Of a stretch of 64,000 nt of DNA, positions 48,185 through 57,571 are shown in pieces (position 1 is the stretch's first letter; the number at the start of each line of letters is the position of its first letter). The notes beneath the pieces were generated by a model. That model saw only the letters and a program-made list of their open reading frames with translations. It was not told the DNA's origin and did no database searches. The stretch spans positions 1-64,000 of the forward strand of contig NZ_RJSE01000016.1 in the NCBI RefSeq assembly GCF_003725695.1, read 5' to 3'. Made by a program: the position numbers and the translations under genes. This stretch comes from Nocardioides marmoriginsengisoli. Lineage in GTDB: Bacteria; Actinomycetota; Actinomycetes; Propionibacteriales; Nocardioidaceae.

Positions 48185-49711
48185 GTGCGCCGCAACCGAA
48201 CGCATCCTCTGGCTGCCCTGCTCGGGGCTGCCTTGGTCGCCACCCTGCTCACCGCCGTCCCGTCCCAGGCCGCCGACGACCCTGTTCTCGCCGGCGAGCT
48301 GGTCCCGGCCAGCGACGGTCCCGGTCCCGCGGTCGACAACCTCGGGATCTCCGGCGACACGATCGCTGCGAGTTGGGGTGGGCTTCCTGGCGTCTGGACA
48401 CGCCCCTGGGTGGGGGGAACCTGGACCAAGACCTACGGCGACGCGCTCTATCCACTCGGCAACCGCGATCCCTTCGAGTTCAGCGGAGGTGTCCTCGGCA
48501 CCACGTATGGCAACTACCTCGTCCCGAAGACCTACACATTCGCCGGCGGACAGCGGACAGTCCCACTCGGTACCGGCGACACCTACCTCGCCCGCGGTGG
48601 CACCTACACCGTCCGTGGTCCTGGGAACAGCAACCGCTGGTACGTCGACAACACCCGCACCGGCGCTGTCGTCGGTGGTCCGTACCCAAGCTTTCCGATC
48701 GTCGACGGACGTCGCGCCTGGACCCAAGCCGGCACCAGCACTCTGGTGGCCGACGACCTCGCCGGCGGCCCGACCCACACGGTCAGGATTGCCGACCCAT
48801 GCACAGCTAGCGCCAACCTCAACGACGTCCGTGGACGGTGGCTTCTGTTCGGCTGCGACGGTGGGTTCGTGGTCGTTGACGTGGCTGGGCAGCTTCCGAA
48901 ATTCACCCTGCCCCGCACCCGTGGAACTGCGGGCCTCGGCTACGGCTACGCCATCTGGGACGCAGTCGTGGACGACCCGGAGAATGCGGGCAGCCAGATG
49001 GTGGCGTTCAAGGTCCGCTCGCTGACCACCGGTGAAACTCGCGCGTACGGCCCCATCGATGCGTCCTACAACCAGATGCTTCGCTGGGACGGCGCTAGCA
49101 CTTCGCGTGCCGTCTACCGCGACAAGTCCTACCAGGTTCGCAAGGTCGACCTGAGCTGGGCGGCCGGCAATCCGGAGATCGGCGCCCGGCAGGTCACCGG
49201 CGTGCGCTCGTCGTACGGCGACCGGGGTGCGCGGGTCACCTGGGCGGGAACCCCGGCGAACCTGGCGCCCGTCTCGGGCTACCAGGTCACCGTCCAGCCG
49301 GGTGGGCGCAGCGTCCTGGTTGACGGCTCAGCACGGTCGGCCGAGGTCACGGGCCTTCGGAACGGAGTCGCCTACCGGTTCACGGTGACCGCCACCGACG
49401 CCTACGGAGTTGGTCAGCCCAGCACCTTCAGCAACACCGTCGTCCCGGCCGGAAAGCCGGGCACCGTCACTCCGAGGACGAAGCGCCAGGGCAGGAAGGT
49501 CATCGTCACCTGGACCGCTCCGGACGGCAACGGCCGCACGGTGCTGCGCTACCTGGTGAAGATCGACACCAAGACCCGCATCGTCTCCGCGGCAACCCTG
49601 CGCACGGTTTTCAAGGGTGTCAAGGCCGGCAAGCACCGGATCTCCGTCCGCGCCGTGACGGCAGCTGGGACCGGGACGGCGAAGGCGATCGCCGTCCGGG
49701 TCCCGCGCTGA
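48185..49711 (+). CDS. Secreted protein with two C-terminal fibronectin type III domains
   Basis: This 508-residue protein has a signal peptide (about 1-30, ending AVPSQAA). A region of about 310 residues rich in Gly, Trp and Tyr was not recognised but may be a beta-propeller. Two fibronectin type III domains follow (about 325-420 and 420-508). The start was placed at GTG after AGGAGGTGGAG because the signal peptide follows at once; an in-frame start 15 codons earlier is less likely. Codon use in the N-terminal part looks less GC-biased than in the neighbours, by eye. The function is unknown. Confidence 0.72.
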   Translation: MRRNRTHPLAALLGAALVATLLTAVPSQAADDPVLAGELVPASDGPGPAVDNLGISGDTIAASWGGLPGVWTRPWVGGTWTKTYGDALYPLGNRDPFEFSGGVLGTTYGNYLVPKTYTFAGGQRTVPLGTGDTYLARGGTYTVRGPGNSNRWYVDNTRTGAVVGGPYPSFPIVDGRRAWTQAGTSTLVADDLAGGPTHTVRIADPCTASANLNDVRGRWLLFGCDGGFVVVDVAGQLPKFTLPRTRGTAGLGYGYAIWDAVVDDPENAGSQMVAFKVRSLTTGETRAYGPIDASYNQMLRWDGASTSRAVYRDKSYQVRKVDLSWAAGNPEIGARQVTGVRSSYGDRGARVTWAGTPANLAPVSGYQVTVQPGGRSVLVDGSARSAEVTGLRNGVAYRFTVTATDAYGVGQPSTFSNTVVPAGKPGTVTPRTKRQGRKVIVTWTAPDGNGRTVLRYLVKIDTKTRIVSAATLRTVFKGVKAGKHRISVRAVTAAGTGTAKAIAVRVPR

Positions 49712-49714
49712 GGA

Positions 49715-50761
49715 TCAGGCGAGCAGCTCCGCGACCGTCCGGATCTCGTCGGCACTGCGAGCACTGAGCAGCAGCGTCGTCACGCCGGTCGACTCCCACT
49801 CGGCGACGCGCTCCTTGACGTAGCCCGCGTCGCCGATGATGTGCATGTCGTTGACGAGGTCGTCCGGGATCAACGCGGTGGCCTCGTCCTTGCGGCCGGA
49901 GAGGAACAGGCTCTGCACCTCGTCGGCCAGCTCGCCGTACCCCATCCGGGTGAAGACCTGGTGGTGGAAGTTCATCTCCTTGGCGCCCATGCCGCCCATG
50001 TACAGCGCCACGATCGGCTTCATGCCGTCGATCACGGCCTGGCGGGCCGGGCCGTTGTCGGCGGTGATCTCGAGGTGGCAGGTGGCGGCGATCTCGAAGG
50101 TCTCCCGGGTCCGGCGGGCACCCGCGCGGGCGAAGCCCTCGTCGAGCCAGGGCTGGTACATCCCGGCGGACTTCGGGGTGTAGAAGATCGGGATCCAGCC
50201 GTCGGCGATCTCCGCGGTCTGGGCGACGTTCTTGGGCCCCTCGGCCCCGAGCCAGATCGGGATGTCGGCACGCAGCGGGTGCGTGATCGGCTTCAGCGGC
50301 TTGCCCAGGCCCATCGCGCCCGGGCCGTTGTACGGCAGCGGGTAGTGCGGGCCGTCATTGGTGACCGGACCCTTGCGGTCCAGCACCTGGCGGATGATGT
50401 CGACGACCTCGCGGGTGCGGGCCAGCGGCTTCGAGAACGGCTGGCCGTACCAGCCCTCGACGACCTGGGGTCCGCTGACGCCCATGCCCAGGACGAGGCG
50501 GCCGTTGCTCAGGTGGTCGAGCGTCAGGGCGTGCATCGCGATGCTGGTCGGCGTCCGGCCCGACATCTGCACGATGCTGGTGCCGAGCCGGACCTTGCTG
50601 GTCTCGCGGCCCCACCAGGCGAGCGGCGTGAAGGCGTCCGAGCCCCAAGCCTCAGCGGTGAAGATCGCGTCGAAGCCGGCTTCCTCCGCTGCAGCCACGA
50701 GCTCGGCGTGGTTCGTCGGGGGTCCGGCCTGCCAGTAGCCGAGCTGCAATCCGAGCTTCAT
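49715..50761 (-). CDS. LLM-class (F420-dependent type) oxidoreductase, Rv3520c-like
   Basis: This 348-residue TIM-barrel protein of the luciferase-like family shows the N-terminal KLGLQLGYWQAG, the RLGTSIVQMSGRTPTSIAM region near residue 60, and GRLVLGMGVSGPQVVEGW near residue 88. Such actinobacterial enzymes often use coenzyme F420, although FMN cannot be excluded. In Mycobacterium the orthologous gene (Rv3520c) is likewise divergent from the DUF35-ltp4-ltp3 genes. A GAGGAG ribosome site precedes the ATG. Its steroid substrate is not established. Confidence 0.83.
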   Translation of the reverse strand: MKLGLQLGYWQAGPPTNHAELVAAAEEAGFDAIFTAEAWGSDAFTPLAWWGRETSKVRLGTSIVQMSGRTPTSIAMHALTLDHLSNGRLVLGMGVSGPQVVEGWYGQPFSKPLARTREVVDIIRQVLDRKGPVTNDGPHYPLPYNGPGAMGLGKPLKPITHPLRADIPIWLGAEGPKNVAQTAEIADGWIPIFYTPKSAGMYQPWLDEGFARAGARRTRETFEIAATCHLEITADNGPARQAVIDGMKPIVALYMGGMGAKEMNFHHQVFTRMGYGELADEVQSLFLSGRKDEATALIPDDLVNDMHIIGDAGYVKERVAEWESTGVTTLLLSARSADEIRTVAELLA

Positions 50762-50799
50762 GTCACTCCTCGCGTCGCGGATGTTCTTGATCCGAATAC

Positions 50800-50813
50800 T
50801 AGAACGTGTTTCA
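50800..50813. promoter_or_regulatory. KstR-like operator between the LLM oxidoreductase and the DUF35-ltp4-ltp3 operon
   Basis: TAGAACGTGTTTCA fits TnnAACnnGTTnnA at all fixed positions. It sits in the 62-base divergent gap, 10 bases before the DUF35 ATG. Confidence 0.8.
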
Positions 50814-50823
50814 CTTCTGTGCC

Positions 50824-51798
50824 ATGGCCCCCTCTACGGAATCGCGAGTTCTGCACGCTCCGATGAAGGTCGAGTTCGACTACACCCGGTCGCTCGGCAG
50901 CGTGCTCTCCCAGTTCATGTCCGCACTCAAGCAGCACTCGATCCTCGGCGGCGTCCTCGCCGACGGCCGCGTCGTGGTGCCGCCGCCCGAGTACGACCCG
51001 GTCACCCACGCCGCGGTGACCGAGCTCGTCCCGGTCTCGGACTTCGGCGTCGTGCAGAGCTGGTCCTGGGTGGCCGAGCCGGTCGCCCAGCAGCCGCTGG
51101 AGAAGCCGTTCGCGTTCGCCCAGATCCTGCTCGACGGTGCCGACGCCCCGCTGCTGCACGCCGTCGCGGTCGACTCGCCGGCCGACATCTCGACCGGCAT
51201 GCGCGTCCGGGTGCGCTGGGCCGAGCAGCCGACCGGGACCATCCGCGACATCGCCTGGTTCGAGCCCGCCGGCGACGCCGTCACCGAGGGCTCGGCCTCG
51301 ATGGAGTTCGGCGCGCCCGAGGTCACCGGCATGACCAGCCCGGTCAGGCTGGCCTACGACTACGCCGCCTCGCCCGAGGAGACCAAGTTCTTCCGCGGCC
51401 TGGCCGAGGGCAAGATCTACGGCCAGCGCTGCCCCAAGTGCGAGAAGGTCTACGTGCCGCCGCGCGGCGCCTGCCCGGTCGACGGGGTCCCCACCACCGA
51501 CGAGGTCGAGCTCCCGGACCGCGGCACCCTGACGACGTACTGCGTCGTGAACGTGCCGTTCCAGGGCCAGACCATCCCGATCCCCTACGTCTCGGCGTAC
51601 GTGCTCCTCGACGGTGCGGACATCGCGTTCCTGCACCTGATCCTGGACATCGACGCGGCCGACGTCCGGATGGGCATGCGGGTCGAGGCGGTCTGGAAGC
51701 CCCGCGAGGAGTGGACGACCAGCCTCGACAACATCAAGTACTTCCGTCCCACCGGCGAGCCGGACGCGGACTTCGACACCTACAAGCACCACCTCTGA
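50824..51798 (+). CDS. Double-DUF35 (OB-fold) protein, Rv3521-like
   Basis: This 324-residue protein appears to hold two DUF35-like units in tandem (about 25-150 and 175-310). The second has a rubredoxin-like zinc ribbon with C203, C206 and C217, but D220 stands where a fourth Cys is usual (CPVD). The first has the same outline (VVVPPPEYDPV against VYVPPRGACPV) with no Cys. In other sterol pathways DUF35 proteins bind and support thiolase-like aldol lyases such as Ltp2, so this one probably partners Ltp3 and Ltp4 encoded next. The start is set at ATG; a GTG six codons earlier lies in the operator. Confidence 0.82.
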   Translation: MAPSTESRVLHAPMKVEFDYTRSLGSVLSQFMSALKQHSILGGVLADGRVVVPPPEYDPVTHAAVTELVPVSDFGVVQSWSWVAEPVAQQPLEKPFAFAQILLDGADAPLLHAVAVDSPADISTGMRVRVRWAEQPTGTIRDIAWFEPAGDAVTEGSASMEFGAPEVTGMTSPVRLAYDYAASPEETKFFRGLAEGKIYGQRCPKCEKVYVPPRGACPVDGVPTTDEVELPDRGTLTTYCVVNVPFQGQTIPIPYVSAYVLLDGADIAFLHLILDIDAADVRMGMRVEAVWKPREEWTTSLDNIKYFRPTGEPDADFDTYKHHL

Positions 51799-51810
51799 AG
51801 GGCGAGACGC

Positions 51811-52860
51811 ATGCGTGACGTTGCCGTCGTGGGTTTTGCCCAGCGACAGATGAAGGAGCTCGACGGGTCGCCGACCTGTCTGGAGATCCTGGTCCCGATC
51901 CTCGCGGACCTGTACGAGCAGACCGGCTGGACCAAGTCCGACATCGACTTCTGGTGCTCGGGGTCGAGCGACTACCTGGCCGGACGGTCGTTCTCGTTCG
52001 TCTCGGCCGTCGACGCCATCGGCACCCTGCCGCCGGTGATGGAGTCGCACGTCGAGATGGACGCCGCCTGGGCGATGTACGAGGCCTGGGTCAAGATCCA
52101 GACCGGCGAGGTCGACACCGCGGTGGTGTACGGCTTCGGCAAGTCCTCGGCCGGAATCCTGCGCCGGATCCTGGCGCTGCAGCTCGACCCGTACACGGCC
52201 CAGCCGTTGTGGCCCGACACGGTGTCGCTGGCCGGCATCCAGGCGCGCGAGGGTCTGGAGAAGGGCCTCTGGGACGAGGCCGCGATGGCCTCGGTCGTCG
52301 CCCGGTCGATGTCCGACGCTGCTTCCAACGAGTGGGCCATCCGTCGCGGGGCGACGTCCGTCGAGGACGTGCTCGCGCAGCCGCTGTACGCCGACCCGCT
52401 GCGCCGGTGGGACTGCGCGCCGGTGTCCGACGGTGCCGCCGCGATCGTGATCGCCGCTGGCGACAAGGCGCTGCAGGCGCGGCAGCGGCCGGCCTGGATC
52501 ACCGGGTTCGAGCACCGGATCGAGCCGATCGCGCTGAACGCGCGCTCGCTCGTGGAGTCGAGCTCGACCGCTGCCGCCGGTACCGCGGCCGGTACCGCCG
52601 GCGTGGACCTGGCCGAGCTGCACGCTCCGTTCTCGCACCAGGAGCTCATCCTGCGCTCCTCGCTCGGGCTCGCGGACGACGTACGGGTCAACCCCTCGGG
52701 GGGCGCATTGACCGCCAACCCGATGTTCTCCGCCGGCCTGAACCGGATCGGCGAAGCCGCCCGGGCGATCTGGGCCGGCGACTCCGACAAGGCGCTGGCG
52801 CACGCGACCTCCGGTCCGGTGCTCCAGCAGAATCTCGTGTGCACGATGGAGGGACGCTGA
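51811..52860 (+). CDS. ltp4: Thiolase-fold lipid-transfer protein Ltp4-like
   Basis: This 349-residue SCPx/thiolase-fold protein resembles Rv3522. Ltp3 and Ltp4 of Rhodococcus are required for breakdown of C24-branched sterol side chains, where such proteins act as retro-aldolases on CoA thioesters. The C-terminal region with VNPSGGALTANPMFSAGLNR is typical. The nucleophilic Cys of true thiolases is not evident in the usual place, as expected for an aldol lyase. It starts 12 bases after the DUF35 gene and ends one base before ltp3. Confidence 0.83.
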   Translation: MRDVAVVGFAQRQMKELDGSPTCLEILVPILADLYEQTGWTKSDIDFWCSGSSDYLAGRSFSFVSAVDAIGTLPPVMESHVEMDAAWAMYEAWVKIQTGEVDTAVVYGFGKSSAGILRRILALQLDPYTAQPLWPDTVSLAGIQAREGLEKGLWDEAAMASVVARSMSDAASNEWAIRRGATSVEDVLAQPLYADPLRRWDCAPVSDGAAAIVIAAGDKALQARQRPAWITGFEHRIEPIALNARSLVESSSTAAAGTAAGTAGVDLAELHAPFSHQELILRSSLGLADDVRVNPSGGALTANPMFSAGLNRIGEAARAIWAGDSDKALAHATSGPVLQQNLVCTMEGR

Positions 52861-52861
52861 G

Positions 52862-54031
52862 ATGGCGAAGGTTCCCGCAGCAGTGATCGGGGTCGGACAG
52901 ACCCACCACCGGGCCGTCCGCGAGGACGTCTCCATGGCCGGCCTGCTCCGTGAGGCCGTCGACCGGGCGCTCGAGGACGCCGGGATGACCTTTGCCGACA
53001 TCGACGCCGTCGTCGTCGGCAAGGCTCCTGACCTCTTCGAGGGCGTGATGATGCCCGAGCTCTACCTTGCCGACGCGCTGGGGGCCGCCGGCAAGCCGTT
53101 GCTCCGGGTGCACACGGCCGGCTCGGTCGGCGGCTCCACCGCGATCGTCGCGGCCTCGCTGGTGCAGTCCGGCGTGCACGAGCGGGTGCTGACCGTCGCG
53201 TTCGAGAAGCAGTCCGAGTCCAACGCGATGTGGGCGCTCTCGATCCCGGTGCCGTTCATCATGCCGGTGCACGCCGGCGCGGGCGGCTACTTCGCGCCGC
53301 ACGTGCGGTCCTACATCCGGCGCTCCGGCGCCCCGGGCCACATCGGCGCGATGGTGGCCGCCAAGGACCGCAACAACGCGCTGAAGAACCCGTACGCGCA
53401 CCTGCAGAACGAGGGCACCACCGTCGAGTCGGTGCTCGCCTCGACGATGCTCTGGGACCCGATCCGGTTCGACGAGACCTGCCCGTCCTCGGACGGCGCC
53501 TGCGCTCTGGTGATCGCCTCGGAGGACGCCGTCGCGAAGTCCGGGGTCAAGAACCCGGCGTGGATCCACGGCACCCAGATGCGGTCGGAGCCGACCACGG
53601 CGTCCGAGCGCGACCAGGTGAACCCGCAGGCCGGCCGGGACGCCTCGGCCGCGCTCTACAAGCAGGCCGGGATCACCAACCCGCTCGAGGAGATCGACTG
53701 CGCGGAGATCTACGTGCCGTTCTCCTGGTTCGAGCCGATGTGGATCGAGAACCTCGGCTTCGCGCCGCAGGGCGACGGCTGGAAGCTGACCGAGGCCGGT
53801 GACACCGCGATCGGCGGCAAGCTGCCGATCAACATGAGCGGCGGCGTGCTCTCCTCCAACCCGATCGGCGCGAGCGGCATGCTCCGCTTCGGCGAAGCGG
53901 CCCTCCAGGTCCGCGGCGCCGCCGGCGAGCACCAGGTCGACGGAGCCCGCAAGGCCCTCGGTCACGCGTACGGCGGCGGTTCGCAGTTCTTCGCGATGTG
54001 GATCGTCGGCTCGGAGAAGCCCGGCAACTGA
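52862..54031 (+). CDS. ltp3: Thiolase-fold lipid-transfer protein Ltp3-like
   Basis: This 389-residue thiolase-fold protein matches Rv3523/Ltp3 in place and form. Landmarks are VIGVGQTHHRAVREDVS at the N-terminus, VHTAGSVGGSTAIVAASLVQSG near residue 85, CAEIYVPFSWFEP, and NMSGGVLSSNPIGASGMLRFGE at about 323. With Ltp4 and the DUF35 protein it probably forms the retro-aldol complex that removes part of a branched sterol side chain. It is the last gene of the operon; nested inverted repeats follow. Confidence 0.85.
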   Translation: MAKVPAAVIGVGQTHHRAVREDVSMAGLLREAVDRALEDAGMTFADIDAVVVGKAPDLFEGVMMPELYLADALGAAGKPLLRVHTAGSVGGSTAIVAASLVQSGVHERVLTVAFEKQSESNAMWALSIPVPFIMPVHAGAGGYFAPHVRSYIRRSGAPGHIGAMVAAKDRNNALKNPYAHLQNEGTTVESVLASTMLWDPIRFDETCPSSDGACALVIASEDAVAKSGVKNPAWIHGTQMRSEPTTASERDQVNPQAGRDASAALYKQAGITNPLEEIDCAEIYVPFSWFEPMWIENLGFAPQGDGWKLTEAGDTAIGGKLPINMSGGVLSSNPIGASGMLRFGEAALQVRGAAGEHQVDGARKALGHAYGGGSQFFAMWIVGSEKPGN

Positions 54032-54043
54032 GTCGCGCCGCGT

Positions 54044-54087
54044 CTCGACGAGCTCGACGTCCGACCCCGGACGGTGGGCTTGTCGAG
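54044..54087. terminator. Nested inverted repeats after ltp3
   Basis: An outer 10-base-pair stem (CTCGACGAGC with GCTTGTCGAG, one G-U pair) encloses a perfect inner stem (CGTCCG, loop ACCC, CGGACG). It may end the ltp3 operon, or it may be a dispersed repeat element. It lies just before the promoter of the next gene. Confidence 0.5.
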
Positions 54088-54106
54088 GCGCCCTGACTTT
54101 CGCACC

Positions 54107-54112
54107 TAGGCT
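54107..54112 (+). promoter_or_regulatory. -10 box of a probable leaderless promoter for the methionine aminopeptidase gene
   Basis: TAGGCT is followed by six bases and the ATG. No ribosome site lies between. Confidence 0.6.
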
Positions 54113-54118
54113 GTTCCC

Positions 54119-54883
54119 ATGATCGAGCTCTTCAACGACCGCGAGATCGACGCGATGCGGCCGGCCGGCGTCTTCGTCGGCGAGGTCCTGACCGCGCTGC
54201 GCGCCGCGGCCGGCGTCGGCGTCAACCTGCTCGAGCTCGACGCGCTCGCGGCGAAGATGATCGCCGAGCGCGGAGCCACGTCCTGCTACGTCGACTACCA
54301 CCCCTCGTTCGGGGCGATGCCGTTCGGGAAGGTGCTCTGCACATCCGTGAACGACGCCGTGCTGCACGGACTCCCCTACGACTACGTGCTGGCCAACGGG
54401 GACCTGCTGTCGGTCGACTTCGCGTGCTCGGTGGACGGCTGGGTGGCGGACTCGGCGACCTCGGTCGCGGTCGGGACCGCTCGCCCCGAGGACCTGGCTC
54501 TGATCCGTACGACGGAGGTCGCCCTGGAGGCCGGGATCGCCGCCGCGGTGGTCGGCAACAAGATGGGCGACATCAGCGCCGCGATCGGCGATGTCGCGCG
54601 CGCCGCCGGGCTCTCGGTCAACCTCCAGTTCGGCGGGCACGGCGTCGGCCGGACGATGCACGGCGACCCGCACGTCTCGAACGACGGGCGCCCCGGTCGC
54701 GGCCTGCCGCTCAAGGCGGGCCTGGTGATCGCGATCGAGCCGTGGTTCATGCACGGCACCGACGAGATCTACACCGACCCGGACGGGTGGACGTTGCGCA
54801 GCGCCGACGGCTCGCGCGGGGCGCACAGCGAGCACACCATCGCGATCACCCCCGACGGGCCGCTGGTGCTCACCGCGCGCTGA
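54119..54883 (+). CDS. map: Methionine aminopeptidase, type I
   Basis: This 254-residue metalloprotease removes the N-terminal Met of new proteins. The metal ligands are visible: Asp in LLSVDFACSV and Asp in WVADSA, His in FGGHGVGR, Glu in IAIEPW and Glu in HSEHTIAI. VNDAVLHGLP, with the conserved His, is also present. The gene lies between sterol genes but has its own leaderless-type promoter, so it is probably not part of that regulon. A strong hairpin follows its stop. Confidence 0.9.
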   Translation: MIELFNDREIDAMRPAGVFVGEVLTALRAAAGVGVNLLELDALAAKMIAERGATSCYVDYHPSFGAMPFGKVLCTSVNDAVLHGLPYDYVLANGDLLSVDFACSVDGWVADSATSVAVGTARPEDLALIRTTEVALEAGIAAAVVGNKMGDISAAIGDVARAAGLSVNLQFGGHGVGRTMHGDPHVSNDGRPGRGLPLKAGLVIAIEPWFMHGTDEIYTDPDGWTLRSADGSRGAHSEHTIAITPDGPLVLTAR

Positions 54884-54900
54884 GCCGTCCCGGAAACTGA

Positions 54901-54939
54901 CGGAGCCGCCGACACCCTCGTGAGGTGACGGCGGCTCCG
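54901..54939. terminator. Strong bidirectional hairpin between map and cyp125
   Basis: An 11-base-pair stem (CGGAGCCGCCG with CGGCGGCTCCG) continues, after one A-A mismatch, into CACC/GGTG around a 7-base loop. It lies between two convergent genes, 18 bases after map and 14 bases after cyp125. Confidence 0.85.
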
Positions 54940-54952
54940 GTACGAGTCCCGA

Positions 54953-56185
54953 TCAGGAATATTTGACGGGAAGTTCCTTGATGCCGTTGATCCAGGCGTG
55001 CCGGAGCCGGCGCGGCTCCCCCGCCTGCTTGATGTTCGGCATCCGGTCGGCGATGACGTTGAACATCACGTCGACCTCGAGGCGGGCCAGGTTGGCGCCG
55101 ATGCAGTAGTGCGCACCGTGGCCGCCGAACGCGAGGTGCGGGTTCGGGTCGCGCTTGATGTCGAACGTGCCGGCGTCGGCGAAGACGTCCTCGTCGTGGT
55201 TGCCGGAGGCGTAGTACAACGCGACCCGCTCGCCCTTCTTGATCAGCTGGCCGCTGATCTCGACGTCGTTCAGGGCGGTGCGCTGGAAGACGGTCACCGG
55301 GGTCGCCCAGCGGATGACCTCGTCGACCATCGTGCTCGGGCGCTCCTTCTTCCAGGTGTCCCACTGCTCGGGGTTCTGGAAGAACGCGTGCATCCCGTGG
55401 GTGATCGCGTTCCGGGTGGTCTCGTTACCGGCCACGGCGAGCAGGATCACGAAGAAGCCGAACTCGTCGTCGGTCAGGCCCTCGCCGTCCTCACCCGCGG
55501 TGACGAGCTTGGAGATGATGTCGTCCTTGGGGTCGGCCTTGCGCTGCTCGGCCAGGGCCATCGAGTAGCCGAGGATCTCCGCGGCGGCGGTCTCCGGGTC
55601 GGCGTTGTACTCCGGGTCGTCGTACGCAAGCATCTGGTTCGACCAGTCGAACAGCTTGCGCCGGTCCTCCTGCGGGACGCCGAGGAGCTCGGCGATCGCC
55701 TGCAGCGGCAGCTCGGCGGCGACCTCGAAGACGAAGTCGCCCGCACCCTTCGCCAGCGCGTCGTCGACGATCTTGTTGGCCCGCTCGATCAGGACCTCGT
55801 GCAGCGCGTTGATCGAGCGCGGAGTGAAGCCGCGGCTGATGATCTGGCGCAGCTTGGTGTGGTCCGGCGGGTCCTGGTTGACCAGCATCACACCCTGCAG
55901 CTCGACCTGCTCACGGGTCATGTCCGGGCCGAACCGGATGATGACGCCGTTCTCGTTGGCCGAGAACTCCTTGGAGTTCTTCGAGACCGCCAGGATGTCG
56001 GCGTGCTTGGTGATCGCCCAGAACCCGGTGTCCAGGAAGCCGGCACGCGCCTCGGGCGCCTGCTCGACCCAGTGCACGGGGGCGGTCCTGCGGAGCTCGA
56101 GGAACTCCTGGAGCGGGATCGCCTCCTCGTTGAGGACGGGGTCCGTCGGGTCGAAGGCGGTCGGCAGTACAGGTGCTGCGGTCAC
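54953..56185 (-). CDS. cyp125: Cytochrome P450 CYP125 (sterol C26/C27 oxidase)
   Basis: This 410-residue P450 begins side-chain degradation by oxidising the terminal methyl of cholest-4-en-3-one to the acid. Motifs are the I-helix AVAGNETTRNAITHG near residue 245, the ExxR in DEVIRW, and the heme loop HLAFGGHGAHYCIGANLAR with the Cys ligand near residue 358. Divergent pairing with fadA5 matches Rv3545c/Rv3546. The GTG start has a GGAGG ribosome site seven bases before it. The frame is open 23 codons upstream, through the operator, which argues against an earlier start. Confidence 0.92.
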   Translation of the reverse strand: MTAAPVLPTAFDPTDPVLNEEAIPLQEFLELRRTAPVHWVEQAPEARAGFLDTGFWAITKHADILAVSKNSKEFSANENGVIIRFGPDMTREQVELQGVMLVNQDPPDHTKLRQIISRGFTPRSINALHEVLIERANKIVDDALAKGAGDFVFEVAAELPLQAIAELLGVPQEDRRKLFDWSNQMLAYDDPEYNADPETAAAEILGYSMALAEQRKADPKDDIISKLVTAGEDGEGLTDDEFGFFVILLAVAGNETTRNAITHGMHAFFQNPEQWDTWKKERPSTMVDEVIRWATPVTVFQRTALNDVEISGQLIKKGERVALYYASGNHDEDVFADAGTFDIKRDPNPHLAFGGHGAHYCIGANLARLEVDVMFNVIADRMPNIKQAGEPRRLRHAWINGIKELPVKYS

Positions 56186-56205
56186 GAGGTGTCCTCCACG
56201 GTTTC

Positions 56206-56219
56206 TGTAACACGTTCTA
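56206..56219. promoter_or_regulatory. KstR-like operator, cyp125-proximal
   Basis: TGTAACACGTTCTA fits TnnAACnnGTTnnA at all fixed positions. It lies 21 bases upstream of the cyp125 GTG. Confidence 0.8.
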
Positions 56220-56295
56220 GTGACGATGGTGACACAGTTTGTCCACGTGAGCAAAGGACCTCGGCGGCTTTTCAGGGTTATCTTGGGTCTGGTAG

Positions 56296-57516
<1,221 letters not shown>

Positions 57517-57527
57517 TCCGAGGCTCC

Positions 57528-57562
57528 GGTCGACGTACCCGCGGAAGGCGAGTACGTCGACC
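57528..57562. terminator. Bidirectional hairpin between fadA5 and the SDR gene
   Basis: GGTCGACGTAC and GTACGTCGACC form a perfect 11-base-pair stem with a 13-base loop. It lies in the 55-base gap between two convergent genes. Confidence 0.75.
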
Positions 57563-57571
57563 TGGGCTGAC

